The notes: generated from the sequence alone by a model not told the origin. A DNA stretch of 64,000 nt from Flavobacterium plurextorum (GCF_002217395.1 NZ_MUHD01000016.1:124001-188000); one strand, 5' to 3'. Shown: positions 42,952 through 52,227, counted from the stretch's first letter. Numbers and translations are program-made.

Positions 42952-43461
42952 ATGAGTGATATTAAATTTACTTGTGATTGTTGCGGCGAAGAACATGAAA
43001 GCTGGCCGGCAATTACTTATAATTCTCCAAATAGTTACAGCAATCTGTCCCCTCAGGAAAAGGAAGATATTGCCGTAATCGACGAAGATTTTTGCGTTAT
43101 AAAACATTCAGATCAAGTAGATAGATTTATTAGATGCGTTTTAGTTCAAAAAGTTAACGATCACTGCGAAGATTTAGAATATGGTTTCTGGGTTTCGTTG
43201 AGCGAAAAAAGTTTTGAAAACTACTTAGAAAATTTTGATGATCAAAAGGAAGAAAACCAGTATTTTGGCTGGCTTTCAAATTATATTCCGCAATATGAAT
43301 TTTCAAACAGTATCCCAACAACAGTTGTAACAAAAACTGGAAACGAAAGACCAGAAATATTTCCTCATAAAGATTTTGATCATCCTTTTGTAAAAGATTA
43401 TTACGAAGGAATCACAAAAGCTGAGGCTGAAAAGAGAATAAAAGCAATACTTAAAAAATAG
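42952..43461 (+). CDS. DUF2199-family protein
   Basis: This 169-aa soluble protein matches DUF2199: a CDCCGEEH zinc-ribbon-like start, FCVIKHSDQVDRFIRCVL, GFWVSLSEKSFENY, and a late HPFVKDYYEGIT. Function is unknown. It is followed 40 bases later by a secreted S41 peptidase gene in the same direction. Confidence 0.9.
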   Translation: MSDIKFTCDCCGEEHESWPAITYNSPNSYSNLSPQEKEDIAVIDEDFCVIKHSDQVDRFIRCVLVQKVNDHCEDLEYGFWVSLSEKSFENYLENFDDQKEENQYFGWLSNYIPQYEFSNSIPTTVVTKTGNERPEIFPHKDFDHPFVKDYYEGITKAEAEKRIKAILKK

Positions 43462-43501
43462 GCTCGAAATTTGCATGAAATCTTTAACTAAATTTTCTAA
43501 A

Positions 43502-44953
43502 ATGAATTTTAAAAAAATATTTTTATTTACTTTATTTAGTGTTTCTATAAATATCGCTGCACAAAAATGCAACTGCAAAGAAGAGTTTCATTGGCTAAAG
43601 GAAACTTTTGAAACCAACGACGCAGGTTTTAAGTATGTTATTGATAAAAAAGGGGAAACTGTCTATCAAAATCACAATAAACTATTTGCAGATAAAGTAA
43701 AAAAAGTAACAGAGTTGAACGAATGTCGAAACGTACTTTTTGATTGGATGCTTTTTTTTAGACCTTCGCATTTATCTATAGCAGTAAATTCGAAGCCAAT
43801 TAATAAAACAGAAACGGGGAATAAAACAGGAACTGAAAATAATTGGGAGAAAATTGAAGTAACGGAAACCGAATTAAAAGAAATCACTTCTAAAATAAAA
43901 CATCCTACTTTTGAAGGAATATGGCTTTCACCGCCTTATACAATTGGTGTTGTAAAAAGGGAAAATCAATATATTGGATTTGTTTTAGATGTAAAAAACA
44001 GCAAATGGAAACAATATCAGGTAAAGTTTAAAATTACCGAAAAACCAGATAAAACATACGATGCTGTATATTATATGGGCGATTACTCTGCTCAGAGATT
44101 CAATAATGTAGAATTCATTGGGAATAATATTTTAAAAATTGGATTTATTGCTTTAAAAAGAAGTTTCCCTGATAATTTGAGTGACAGTCAAGAAATAAAG
44201 GATTACATCGAATTATATACCACTCAAAAACCTTTCTTAAAGGAAATTTCAAAACAAACATTAGTATTACGTATACCTTCATTCGATTATTCTAATAAAA
44301 AAATAATTGATAGTCTTTTGACAGCAAATCATAATCTTATAACCTCAAAAGACAATTTAATAATTGATGTCAGAAATAATGGAGGCGGATCTGATGCCGC
44401 TTTTCAAAAAATTATCCCTTACTTATACACAAACCCAATTAGAAACGTAGGTGTTGAATATTTGTCAACAGTACAAAACAACAAACGAATGCTGGAATTC
44501 ATGAGTAATCCTGATTGGTCTGCAGAAGACAAAGAATGGGCTAAGAAGGGTTTTGAAAAACTAAATGCTAATATTGGGAAATTTGTAAATCTTAACGAAC
44601 AATTGGTAACAGAAACCAAACTAGATGTGTTTTATAAAAACCCAAAAAATATAGCCATTATTATAAACGAAAATAATGCGAGTACAACAGAGCAATTTTT
44701 ATTAGTAGCAAAACAAAGTAAAAAGGTTAAACTCTTCGGCAGAACTACTGAAGGTGTACTTGATATTTCTAATATGTATTTTGTTGATTCTCCTTCTAAA
44801 AATTTCAAATTAGGTTATTCATTAACCAAAAGTTTTAGAATTCCAGATATGCAAATTGACGGCAAAGGTATTCAGCCAGATTTTTATATTGATAGAAATA
44901 TCCCTGATTATCAATGGACTAATTTCACAGAAGAAAGATTAAATGTTAACTAA
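43502..44953 (+). CDS. Secreted S41-family peptidase
   Basis: This 483-aa protein (from the ATG at 43502, MNFKKIFLF) has a signal peptide ending near SINIAAQ. The C-terminal part is an S41/C-terminal-processing-protease fold: LIIDVRNNGGGSDAAFQKI and NENNASTTEQFLLVAKQS, where the Ser of NNAST is the likely nucleophile, then KLFGRTTEGVLD. Residues ~25-150 are unassigned. Its end overlaps the possible upstream start of the next gene, which suggests co-transcription. Confidence 0.85.
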   Translation: MNFKKIFLFTLFSVSINIAAQKCNCKEEFHWLKETFETNDAGFKYVIDKKGETVYQNHNKLFADKVKKVTELNECRNVLFDWMLFFRPSHLSIAVNSKPINKTETGNKTGTENNWEKIEVTETELKEITSKIKHPTFEGIWLSPPYTIGVVKRENQYIGFVLDVKNSKWKQYQVKFKITEKPDKTYDAVYYMGDYSAQRFNNVEFIGNNILKIGFIALKRSFPDNLSDSQEIKDYIELYTTQKPFLKEISKQTLVLRIPSFDYSNKKIIDSLLTANHNLITSKDNLIIDVRNNGGGSDAAFQKIIPYLYTNPIRNVGVEYLSTVQNNKRMLEFMSNPDWSAEDKEWAKKGFEKLNANIGKFVNLNEQLVTETKLDVFYKNPKNIAIIINENNASTTEQFLLVAKQSKKVKLFGRTTEGVLDISNMYFVDSPSKNFKLGYSLTKSFRIPDMQIDGKGIQPDFYIDRNIPDYQWTNFTEERLNVN

Positions 44954-44969
44954 GTTTAAAAGTCAGATC

Positions 44970-46172
44970 ATGAATCTACGACCAATATTATCTCTTTTTT
45001 TAATGATTGTATCTTGCAGTGTTTTTGCACAAAAAGACGGTTATTGGGATAAAGAACGAGCTACTACTAAAGAACTTATTGTTTCTGCCGGAGACAGAGT
45101 TACTTTTAAAATAGAAGATCTGCCGCTTGGCACGACCGAAATTGTATATAGAATCACTCTTTTAGACGAAAATCAGCAAATGGCCAATAGTTTAGTTTCG
45201 GTACTAAAAGCAATTCCAGATCCATATGGAATTGGTCAAGGATCTGCAGGAGCCGTTTTTTTAATGTCAAAAATTTCAGGAGATGATACTTGTACATATG
45301 CCTTGTTTACTTCAAATGACGATGCAAAAAGGTATATTATAGACGGCAAGACCGATAAAGCTTGCTACGCACAAACGGAACCTTTAAGCAAAGACGCTAA
45401 ACGTTTATCTATAGATAAATCTTCTTGTTTGAAGCAAAATTCAAATGCTATTTGGTTTGCATTTCAGAGTAAAAACTGGTTTTTGAATCAAAAAGTAGTA
45501 TTAGAAGTTGTTCCATGGGTAAATACCGTTCTTAGTCGTGGTTGGGATAAAGACAATAAAAATGAAATTATCAGCTTATGTAAAACATCTACATTAGCAC
45601 AAAAAATGGCCAATTCTGATGATTTTTGCGTTTGTATTCTAAACAAAATCATCAAACAATACCGCTATACTGAGTTTCAGAAGTTATTAGCAGTCGAAAA
45701 AACCAAAGCTTACAAAGATTTTGGAAGTGCTTGTTATAAAGATGAAGATATTTCTAAAAATGTTTACAGCGATTTACGAAATCAAGCTTCTTTATTGATA
45801 AAACAACAAAAATACAATGAAGCTATTCCTAAGCTAAATTCGATTATAAACGACGGAAAAGCTAGTGCTTTAGATTACAGCTCTATTGGTTATTGTTTTA
45901 TTTTAACTAAGCAATATGGAAAAGCGCTGAAATTTTTAAAAGAAGGTGAAAAGCTTGATGATACTGAATTGTTAGTTAAACTTAATCTGGCTCATGTTTA
46001 CTTGATAAGCGATGATTATAGTGAAGCCAAAGCAATTTACAAGAAATACCAAAATCAAAATGTAACGGATAGTGTAAGCTGGAAAGAGAAAACAAAACAA
46101 GATTTTACTATTTTTCAAAAAGCTGGTTTACCATCAAAAGATTTCGAAAAAGTTTTAAAACTATACAATTAA
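44970..46172 (+). CDS. Secreted TPR-containing hypothetical protein
   Basis: This 400-aa protein starts at the ATG at 44970 (MNLRPILSLF), giving a clean signal peptide (FLMIVSCSVFAQ). The N-terminal domain (~30-200) is unassigned; the C-terminal part has two or three TPR-like helical repeats (AIPKLNSIINDGKASALDYSSIGYCF; KFLKEGEKLDD). It lies 16 bases after the S41 peptidase gene. A role in periplasmic protein handling with that peptidase is possible but not shown. Confidence 0.7.
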   Translation: MNLRPILSLFLMIVSCSVFAQKDGYWDKERATTKELIVSAGDRVTFKIEDLPLGTTEIVYRITLLDENQQMANSLVSVLKAIPDPYGIGQGSAGAVFLMSKISGDDTCTYALFTSNDDAKRYIIDGKTDKACYAQTEPLSKDAKRLSIDKSSCLKQNSNAIWFAFQSKNWFLNQKVVLEVVPWVNTVLSRGWDKDNKNEIISLCKTSTLAQKMANSDDFCVCILNKIIKQYRYTEFQKLLAVEKTKAYKDFGSACYKDEDISKNVYSDLRNQASLLIKQQKYNEAIPKLNSIINDGKASALDYSSIGYCFILTKQYGKALKFLKEGEKLDDTELLVKLNLAHVYLISDDYSEAKAIYKKYQNQNVTDSVSWKEKTKQDFTIFQKAGLPSKDFEKVLKLYN

Positions 46173-46267
46173 AATTTCACCATATAAGTAATATAGAATA
46201 TTTAAGTTTACTAACTAAGCCTGGTCTTTTTTTTATGAGCTTTTATATTTTATATGTTAAAAAAAAA

Positions 46268-47305
46268 ATGAAAGCGACTTACCATAAATATATGCTCGAG
46301 TTTAAACGCCCATCTGGGACATCTCGCGGCATTATGACCGAAAAAGAAACCTGGTTTATTGTTCTGGAGGATAATGGCAGAAAAGGAATAGGAGAATGTG
46401 GTATTCTTCGAGGTTTAAGCGCTGATGATCGTGATGATTATGAGGAAAAACTTAAATGGACATGTGAAAATATTCATTTAGGTGAAACCGCTCTTTGGGA
46501 AGCTTTATTAGAGTTTCCTTCGATACAGTTTGGTGTCGAAATGGCTTTTTTATCATTAGAAAGTGAAAATCCGTATTTACTTTTTCCTTCAAATTTTACG
46601 TCGCATTCTGAATCAATACCTATAAATGGCTTAGTTTGGATGGGCGAAGCTTCGTTTATGAAACAACAAATTGAGGAGAAATTAGCAGATGGTTTTAATT
46701 GTATCAAACTTAAAATTGGTGCTATCGATTTTCAAAAAGAACTAGAATTACTTGAGTTTATCAGAAGCTATTTTTCAGCAGAACAAATCGAAATTAGAGT
46801 CGATGCAAATGGTGCTTTTGCTTTAAATGAAGCTTTAGATAAACTTAATCAACTTAATAAATTTCAGCTTCATAGTATTGAACAGCCTATAAAAAAAGGA
46901 AACATTACTGTAATGGCAGATTTATGTAATGTAACACCTTTTCCAATTGCTTTGGATGAAGAATTGATAGGTGTATTTTCATTACAAGAAAAAGAAGAAT
47001 TACTGCAAAAAATTAAACCGCAATACATCATTTTAAAACCAAGTTTTGTTGGGGGTCTTAGAGGAACTCAAGAATGGATCACTTTAGCCGAAAAATATAA
47101 TATTGGCTGGTGGATTACTTCGGCATTAGAAAGTAATATTGGTTTAAATGCAATTGCCCAATGGACTTTTCTTTTAAACTCAAAAATGCCGCAAGGATTA
47201 GGAACTGGAGCACTTTACACCAACAATTTTGATTGTCCGCTTGAAGTAAAACAAGGACAGTTATGGTATAATACAGAAAAAAACTGGCAAGAAGCCAGTT
47301 TTTAG
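46268..47305 (+). CDS. menC: MenC, o-succinylbenzoate synthase
   Basis: This 345-aa enolase-superfamily enzyme dehydrates SHCHC to o-succinylbenzoate. Catalytic-site motifs: CIKLKIGA (acid/base Lys), IRVDANGAF (metal Asp), LHSIEQPI (Glu), IALDEELIG (Asp/Glu) and YIILKPSFVGG (Lys). The ATG at 46268 is used because the upstream ATG at 46235 adds a short unnatural leader. The last codons are part of a terminator hairpin, so the transcript ends here and menE is not linked. Confidence 0.93.
   Translation: MKATYHKYMLEFKRPSGTSRGIMTEKETWFIVLEDNGRKGIGECGILRGLSADDRDDYEEKLKWTCENIHLGETALWEALLEFPSIQFGVEMAFLSLESENPYLLFPSNFTSHSESIPINGLVWMGEASFMKQQIEEKLADGFNCIKLKIGAIDFQKELELLEFIRSYFSAEQIEIRVDANGAFALNEALDKLNQLNKFQLHSIEQPIKKGNITVMADLCNVTPFPIALDEELIGVFSLQEKEELLQKIKPQYIILKPSFVGGLRGTQEWITLAEKYNIGWWITSALESNIGLNAIAQWTFLLNSKMPQGLGTGALYTNNFDCPLEVKQGQLWYNTEKNWQEASF
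47279..47303 (+). terminator. Terminator embedded in the 3' end of menC
   Basis: AAAAACTGGC (47279-47288) and GCCAGTTTTT (47294-47303) form a hairpin with loop AAGAA. It overlaps codons NWQEASF and ends in the T-run of the TTT-TAG stop region. Confidence 0.75.
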
Positions 47306-47375
47306 GTTTAAAGGTTCAGAGTTGCAAAGGCTCAGAGGTTTTTACTTTGCACCTTTGAACCTTTGAATCTTTACA
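47305..47375. repeat. Dispersed GGTTCAAAG-type repeat, third copy
   Basis: The spacer contains AAAGGTTCA (47310-47318) and its inverted mate TGAACCTTT (47356-47364), with GCAAAGGCTCAGAG between. It resembles the elements at 21941 and 31908. Confidence 0.55.
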
Positions 47376-47383
47376 ACTTTTTT

Positions 47384-47935
47384 TTACTCTTTTCCTCCAC
47401 GTAAATTATCCTGCCAGTCTTTCAGTTCCTGCCATTTTCCTTGATATGCCAATAAAGCTTGTTTGGCCCAAGTACTTGGATTATGAATCGCGTAATTTTC
47501 TCCGCCGGCATCTAGAATAGATTGTGATTTTTCTGTAGATGTTTCTGATAATTGATGCCAAGTTGATATTCCCGCCGCATGATATAATGCTTCAATTTTA
47601 GGTCCTATTCCTTCAACAACTTTCAGATCATTCTCTTTTATTTTTTTACCAAAAACTGTGGCCGCAAGAGCTGCATCAAATGCAATTACTGCGGCTGGAG
47701 ACACAAATGACTGCGCTGTAGACGAAGAGTTTTTTACTTTTGCAGCCAAATCTGTTTCTAATGCTGCAATTTTAGCATTTAAGCTTTTCGTATTTGCTTT
47801 GCAGGCATCCAAATCAGCTTGTAGAGATACAGCAAGAGAATCATCTCCTTTAGAATTCATTTTTCCTAGTAAGTAACCTAAAATTCCACAGATTAACCCC
47901 ACTAAAATCGGTATTAAGATACATGGTATATTCAT
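47384..47935 (-). CDS. Membrane-anchored helix-hairpin-helix protein
   Basis: This 183-aa protein has an N-terminal membrane span (IPILVGLICGILGYLLG), an alanine-rich coiled-coil (~35-65), and a C-terminal helix-hairpin-helix region (VVEGIGPKIEALYHAAGISTWHQLSE, about residues 105-135). HhH domains of this kind are often annotated as flap-nuclease-like or DUF4332, but no nuclease residues are seen. It lies 19 bases behind an OmpA-family gene. Confidence 0.75.
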   Translation of the reverse strand: MNIPCILIPILVGLICGILGYLLGKMNSKGDDSLAVSLQADLDACKANTKSLNAKIAALETDLAAKVKNSSSTAQSFVSPAAVIAFDAALAATVFGKKIKENDLKVVEGIGPKIEALYHAAGISTWHQLSETSTEKSQSILDAGGENYAIHNPSTWAKQALLAYQGKWQELKDWQDNLRGGKE

Positions 47936-47954
47936 AATCGTATATTTTAATTAG

Positions 47955-48866
47955 TTATTTAATTGTAATTACAGTTCTTCTATTATTTGCTTTACCTTCT
48001 GCAGTAGTATTTTCTCCAATTGGTTCATCTGGTCCTTTTGATTGTGTTTCAATTCGGGAAGTCTCAATACCTTTTTTAACCAAATAGTTTTTAGAGAAAT
48101 CAGCTCGTTTTTGTCCAAGTACAATATTCGAATCACGATTTCCTACATTGTCGCTGTGCCCAACAACCAATACAACGGCTTCTTTAACATGATCCATGTA
48201 TTTGGCAATATCTGCAACTTTTCGCTTCTCTGCAGCACTTAAATCTTCGCGAGATTTATTAGTGCTGAAATGAAGAACTAATGCATCACCATTAATTTTG
48301 TTCTTTAAGATAACCCATTCATCAGTTGACACCGTTGCGGTATCAGCACTCTCAAAATTATACTCAACAGGACCAAGAAGCGTATCAGAACTCATTTTCC
48401 ACTGATCGATAATTTTACCTTTTGTATCAAACTGAGAAGCTGTTAAGCCTTTAGACACAAAATAATTCTTAACTTCATTTGCTCTTGCTAAACCAAGATT
48501 CTCAAAAGTTGTCGTGTTCTTTTCATCAGATGTGGCGTAACCGGTAATCGTAATTTTTTGCTGTGGATTTTTAATTAAAAACCCTTTTAGATTTTCAATT
48601 CCTATAGCTACCGAATCATGAACAGGCATGATTACTGCAGCATTGTTTTTAAGGAACTTAAGATTGCCGTGTGTGCGATAATCAATTCCAGAACCGCTTA
48701 AAACAAAAGGAACAAAATTAGTGTCCTGAGCCACAACAACGCTTACTGTTTCAGTAGTAACGTCAGCTGTTTTCGTACAACAATTGCAACAGAATTTCAG
48801 GTATAAAAAAGTCCCCAAAATGATTGTTATTGCAATGCCCAATAGATAAAGTGCTTTTTTAGACAT
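47955..48866 (-). CDS. OmpA-family peptidoglycan-binding protein with two OmpA-like domains
   Basis: This 303-aa protein has a single N-terminal span (ALYLLGIAITIILGTFLYLKF) followed by Cys-rich CCNCC, then two OmpA-like modules (~60-160 and ~190-300). The first contains TITGYATSDE and GLARANEVKNYF; the second has VVGHSDNVGNRDSN, RADFSKNYLVKKGI and NRRTVITIK. These domains bind peptidoglycan, so the protein probably tethers the envelope. It is co-directional with the HhH gene. Confidence 0.9.
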   Translation of the reverse strand: MSKKALYLLGIAITIILGTFLYLKFCCNCCTKTADVTTETVSVVVAQDTNFVPFVLSGSGIDYRTHGNLKFLKNNAAVIMPVHDSVAIGIENLKGFLIKNPQQKITITGYATSDEKNTTTFENLGLARANEVKNYFVSKGLTASQFDTKGKIIDQWKMSSDTLLGPVEYNFESADTATVSTDEWVILKNKINGDALVLHFSTNKSREDLSAAEKRKVADIAKYMDHVKEAVVLVVGHSDNVGNRDSNIVLGQKRADFSKNYLVKKGIETSRIETQSKGPDEPIGENTTAEGKANNRRTVITIK

Positions 48867-48888
48867 AGTAATGAAGTTAAGGTTTTAT

Positions 48889-48896
48889 CAAATTTA
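48889..48896 (-). promoter_or_regulatory. -7 box for the OmpA-family gene
   Basis: The minus strand reads TAAATTTG (TAnnTTTG), 23 bases before the start codon; no -33 match is clear. Confidence 0.45.
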
Positions 48897-49029
48897 GGAA
48901 AAATACAAACACGTAACCTACTAACAATCAATCAACATGGTTGCATTTTCCACTTTTTTAAAAATTTAATTGTCAAACAAATAAAAGAGCTTTTCTAAAA
49001 TGCAAATTCTCAAACTTAATTTAATTAAG

Positions 49030-49037
49030 TAACTTTG
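49030..49037 (+). promoter_or_regulatory. -7 box for the CYTH/YpdA-like gene pair
   Basis: TAACTTTG matches TAnnTTTG, 23 bases before the CYTH ATG. Confidence 0.5.
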
Positions 49038-49060
49038 AGTAAATTTAATTTAAAAACAAA

Positions 49061-49537
49061 ATGCTCGAAATAGAAAGAAAGTTTCTTGTGAAATCAAATG
49101 ATTTTAAAGAACAAGCTTTTACTCATAATAAAATTGCCCAAGGCTATTTAAGCTCTATTCCAGAAAGAACTGTTAGAGTTAGAATTAAAGGCGAAAAAGC
49201 CTTTTTGACGATTAAAGGAATTGGACAGCAGGGCGGTATGTCGCGTTTTGAATGGGAGAATGAAATTCCGATCGACGAAGCGATAGAACTTTTAAAATTA
49301 TGCGAAAAAGGCAAAATAGAAAAAACACGTTACGAGGTAAAACTTGGAAATCATATTTTTGAGGTTGATGAATTTTATGGCGAAAATGAAGGTTTAGTTA
49401 TGGCCGAAGTTGAGTTAAAATCTGAAACAGAAACTTTTGAAAAACCAGAATGGTTAGGTGAAGAAGTTACAAATGACAAAAGATATTACAATGCTTATTT
49501 GAGTAAAAACCCTTTTAAAAGCTGGGAAAAAGAATAA
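49061..49537 (+). CDS. CYTH-domain triphosphate-handling protein
   Basis: This 158-aa protein begins with the CYTH motif EIERKF and continues with RVRIKGEKAFLTIKG, RFEWENEIP, KTRYEV and FEVDEFYGENEGLVMAEVEL, all part of the triphosphate tunnel. Members hydrolyse inorganic or thiamine triphosphate or cyclise ATP; the simple single-domain form suggests a triphosphatase. It is followed 3 bases later by the YpdA-like gene. Confidence 0.92.
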   Translation: MLEIERKFLVKSNDFKEQAFTHNKIAQGYLSSIPERTVRVRIKGEKAFLTIKGIGQQGGMSRFEWENEIPIDEAIELLKLCEKGKIEKTRYEVKLGNHIFEVDEFYGENEGLVMAEVELKSETETFEKPEWLGEEVTNDKRYYNAYLSKNPFKSWEKE

Positions 49538-49540
49538 TTT

Positions 49541-50509
49541 ATGACGGATCAATATGATGTAATTATTGTTGGAGGCGGACCAATTGGACTTGCCTGTGCA
49601 ATTGAAGCTCAAAAGAACAATTTAGAATATTTAATTATAGAAAAAGGCGCTATTGTAAACAGTATCTTCAATTATCCGCTGTACATGACCTTTTTCTCTA
49701 CTGCCGAAAGACTAGAAATTGGCGACATTCCGTTTAATTGTCTTGCTCCAAAGCCTGGCAGGCAAGAAGCTTTAGAATACTATCGAAATATTCATCGCTA
49801 TTTTAAATTCAATATCAATTTATTTGAGAGAGTTACCGAAGTCAAGAAAATCGAAAATTCGACTTTTATAGTTTCTACAGATAAAAAGTTGTACAAAGCA
49901 AAGAATGTGATTATTGCTACTGGCTTTTATGATATTCCAATTCAAATGAATGTAATAGGAGAGGAATTGCCTAAAGTACGTCATTATTACAAAGAAGCCC
50001 ACGAATATGCTTTTCGCAAAGTTTTAGTCGTTGGTGCCAATAATTCATCTGTCGATGCCGCTTTAGAATGCTGGCGAAAAGGTGCTGATGTTACAATGGT
50101 TATTCGCAAAAACGAGATAAATAATAGAGTAAAATATTGGGTAAAACCTGATATTGAAAACCGAATTGCTGAGGGCAGTATTACGGCTTATTTTGAATCT
50201 AACATTACTAAAATAAAAGATAACGAAGTTGAAATTGAGACGCCAAACGGAAAAGTTACGATCGAAAATGATTTTGTTCTGGCTTTAACGGGCTATAAAC
50301 CAGATTTAACTTTTCTAGAAAAAATGGGCATTGAACTTTCAAATGATGAATTAACGATTCCTATTTACAACGCCGAAACAATGGAAACAAATGTAAAAGG
50401 TTTATTCCTGGCTGGCGTTGTCTGCGGCGGAATGCAGACACACAAATGGTTTATCGAGAACTCAAGAATCCACGCTACTATGATTATGGATTATATTAGT
50501 ACTAAATAA
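49541..50509 (+). CDS. YpdA-like FAD-dependent reductase (putative bacillithiol disulfide reductase)
   Basis: This 322-aa protein has an N-terminal FAD site (VIIVGGGPIGLACAIEA), an internal NADPH site (VLVVGANNSSVDAALE, near residue 165) and a C-terminal LFLAGVVCGG FAD motif. It lacks the CxxC redox pair of classical disulfide reductases, as YpdA/Bdr proteins do. In Bacteroidota that use bacillithiol it would reduce bacillithiol disulfide. It is the second gene of a pair with the CYTH protein. Confidence 0.88.
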   Translation: MTDQYDVIIVGGGPIGLACAIEAQKNNLEYLIIEKGAIVNSIFNYPLYMTFFSTAERLEIGDIPFNCLAPKPGRQEALEYYRNIHRYFKFNINLFERVTEVKKIENSTFIVSTDKKLYKAKNVIIATGFYDIPIQMNVIGEELPKVRHYYKEAHEYAFRKVLVVGANNSSVDAALECWRKGADVTMVIRKNEINNRVKYWVKPDIENRIAEGSITAYFESNITKIKDNEVEIETPNGKVTIENDFVLALTGYKPDLTFLEKMGIELSNDELTIPIYNAETMETNVKGLFLAGVVCGGMQTHKWFIENSRIHATMIMDYISTK

Positions 50510-50511
50510 AG

Positions 50512-50648
50512 GTTTGCCAGGAATTAGATTTATTACATCGAGAGAAGTCGAGAACGCGTTAGCATCTTGACTTCGCTCGATGTGACAGTTCGAAAGTAAA
50601 TTCGTGAAATTACTTCGCCTGTTCGCTATCGCTCGGGTCGTGGCAAAC
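50512..50648. repeat. Nested inverted-repeat element between convergent genes
   Basis: Outer arms GTTTGCCA (50512-50519) and TGGCAAAC (50641-50648) enclose inner arms ACATCGAG (50535-50542) and CTCGATGT (50576-50583), with more pairing between GAAGTCGAGA and TCTTGACTTC inside. The GC content is higher than the surroundings. The element fills the spacer between the YpdA-like and SelO genes. Confidence 0.7.
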
Positions 50649-50658
50649 TAAATAAAAC

Positions 50659-52227
50659 TTAAGAGCTGCAAGAAAGCATTGAACAACCAACTTTTGATCT
50701 TGCCCAATCTGGTCGTTTTGCAAACCATTTTTGATAATCAGGCTGCTCGTCGTAAGGTTTCTGCAAGAGCGTATAAAACTCATTTACCAACGAATAATCA
50801 TCTTTGTCTGCTGCATCGATTGCTAATTGCGCCATATAATTGCGAAGCACATATTTGGGATTAATGGAGTTCATTTTTTGAGAACGTTCCTGATCTGATA
50901 AATTTTCAGCTTTTAATCTTTCTAGATATTGTGAAAACCATTTTTTCCAAGCTTCTAGAATTTCTCCTGAAACTTCTTCTATTTTATAAAATGAAAATTC
51001 AATTTTTTCAATTGCTTTTTCAACGGAATCAGATTTTTCAACAGCACTTAAATTTCTAAAAAAGATAGTCATATCAGTTTCTGTTAATTGTAAATCAGCT
51101 TCTAATTCATCAATTAAATAATTATTAGTTTCACTTAAAGTAAACAAACCTAACTTACTCAAAAACATAGCTTTATAATCTTTAATAAAATCATCCATAA
51201 ATGATTCTAAGATTTTTTCTAATTGCTCTGTTTCATTTATTAAAGGATAAATCGCATTAGCCAATTGGTACAAATTCCACTGTGCAATTTGAGGCTGATT
51301 TCCAAATCTGTATCTTCTATATTGACTGTCTGTAGTATTTGGTGTCCAGTTTGGATCGTAATTTTCTAACCAGCCATATGGACCATAATCGATCGTAATT
51401 CCATGAATCGACATATTATCCGTATTCATTACGCCATGTACAAAACCCACACGCTGCCAATGCAAAATCATTTCACGAGTCGAATCAGCCACTTTTTTAA
51501 AGAATGCTAAATACTGTTCTTTTGGCTCGCCGGTAATTTCAGGAAAGTAATATTTGATATTGTACTCAATAAACTGTTTTAAGTTTTTAAGCTCATTTCT
51601 GGCTGTAAGCATTTCAAAACTCCCAAAACGGATAAAAGATGGAGCAACGCGACAAACAATTGCGCCTTTTTCGTAAGCTGGATTTCCATTATACAAAACA
51701 TCTCTCAACACTTGATCACCAGAAAGCATTAAAGAAAGTGATCGAGTAGTTGGCACGCCTAGATAATGCATCGCTTCGGCGCATAAATACTCCCTAATAG
51801 AAGAACGCAAAACCGCCAAACCATCTGCGGTTCTAGAATAAGGTGTTTTTCCTGCTCCTTTTAACTGAAGCATAAAAAACTTACCGTTGTTTTCAACTTC
51901 TGTTAAATTAATAGCACGGCCGTCACCTAATTGTCCTGCCCAATTTCCAAACTGATGTCCAGCATAACTCATTGCAAACGGACGCGTTCCTTGAAGAATT
52001 TCTTTTCCTGAAAAAACATTCAAAAAGGTTTCAGAATGAATTTCGTCTTTTGAGATACCAACCAATTCTGCAACTTCTTCAGAAGCATGAATTAATTTTG
52101 GATCCGATGGTTTTGTAGGATCTACATACGAGAATACAGTATTCTTAACCTGACGCACTTCATTTGTAGTCTCAGGATCTGCAGGCAATTCCGCAGTAAA
52201 TCGATTATTTATTTTTAAATTTTTCAT
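50659..52227 (-). CDS. selO: SelO/YdiU-family protein adenylyltransferase
   Basis: This 522-aa pseudokinase-fold enzyme transfers AMP to protein substrates and is linked to redox regulation. Visible features are MSYAGHQFGNWAGQLGDGRAINL, QLKGAGKTPYSRTADGLAVLRSSIREYL, HGVMNTDNMSIHGITIDYGPYGWLE and RFGNQPQIAQWNL. It ends CSMLSCSS: Cys replaces the selenocysteine of eukaryotic SelO. The ATG at 52227 was chosen over a TTG eight codons upstream. The next gene upstream is msrA, a related redox enzyme. Confidence 0.95.
   Translation of the reverse strand: MKNLKINNRFTAELPADPETTNEVRQVKNTVFSYVDPTKPSDPKLIHASEEVAELVGISKDEIHSETFLNVFSGKEILQGTRPFAMSYAGHQFGNWAGQLGDGRAINLTEVENNGKFFMLQLKGAGKTPYSRTADGLAVLRSSIREYLCAEAMHYLGVPTTRSLSLMLSGDQVLRDVLYNGNPAYEKGAIVCRVAPSFIRFGSFEMLTARNELKNLKQFIEYNIKYYFPEITGEPKEQYLAFFKKVADSTREMILHWQRVGFVHGVMNTDNMSIHGITIDYGPYGWLENYDPNWTPNTTDSQYRRYRFGNQPQIAQWNLYQLANAIYPLINETEQLEKILESFMDDFIKDYKAMFLSKLGLFTLSETNNYLIDELEADLQLTETDMTIFFRNLSAVEKSDSVEKAIEKIEFSFYKIEEVSGEILEAWKKWFSQYLERLKAENLSDQERSQKMNSINPKYVLRNYMAQLAIDAADKDDYSLVNEFYTLLQKPYDEQPDYQKWFAKRPDWARSKVGCSMLSCSS

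Noticed and set aside
50659..52227. Selenocysteine in SelO
   Set aside because: The C-terminal CSMLSCSS is read with normal cysteine codons and there is no in-frame UGA or SECIS-like hairpin nearby.
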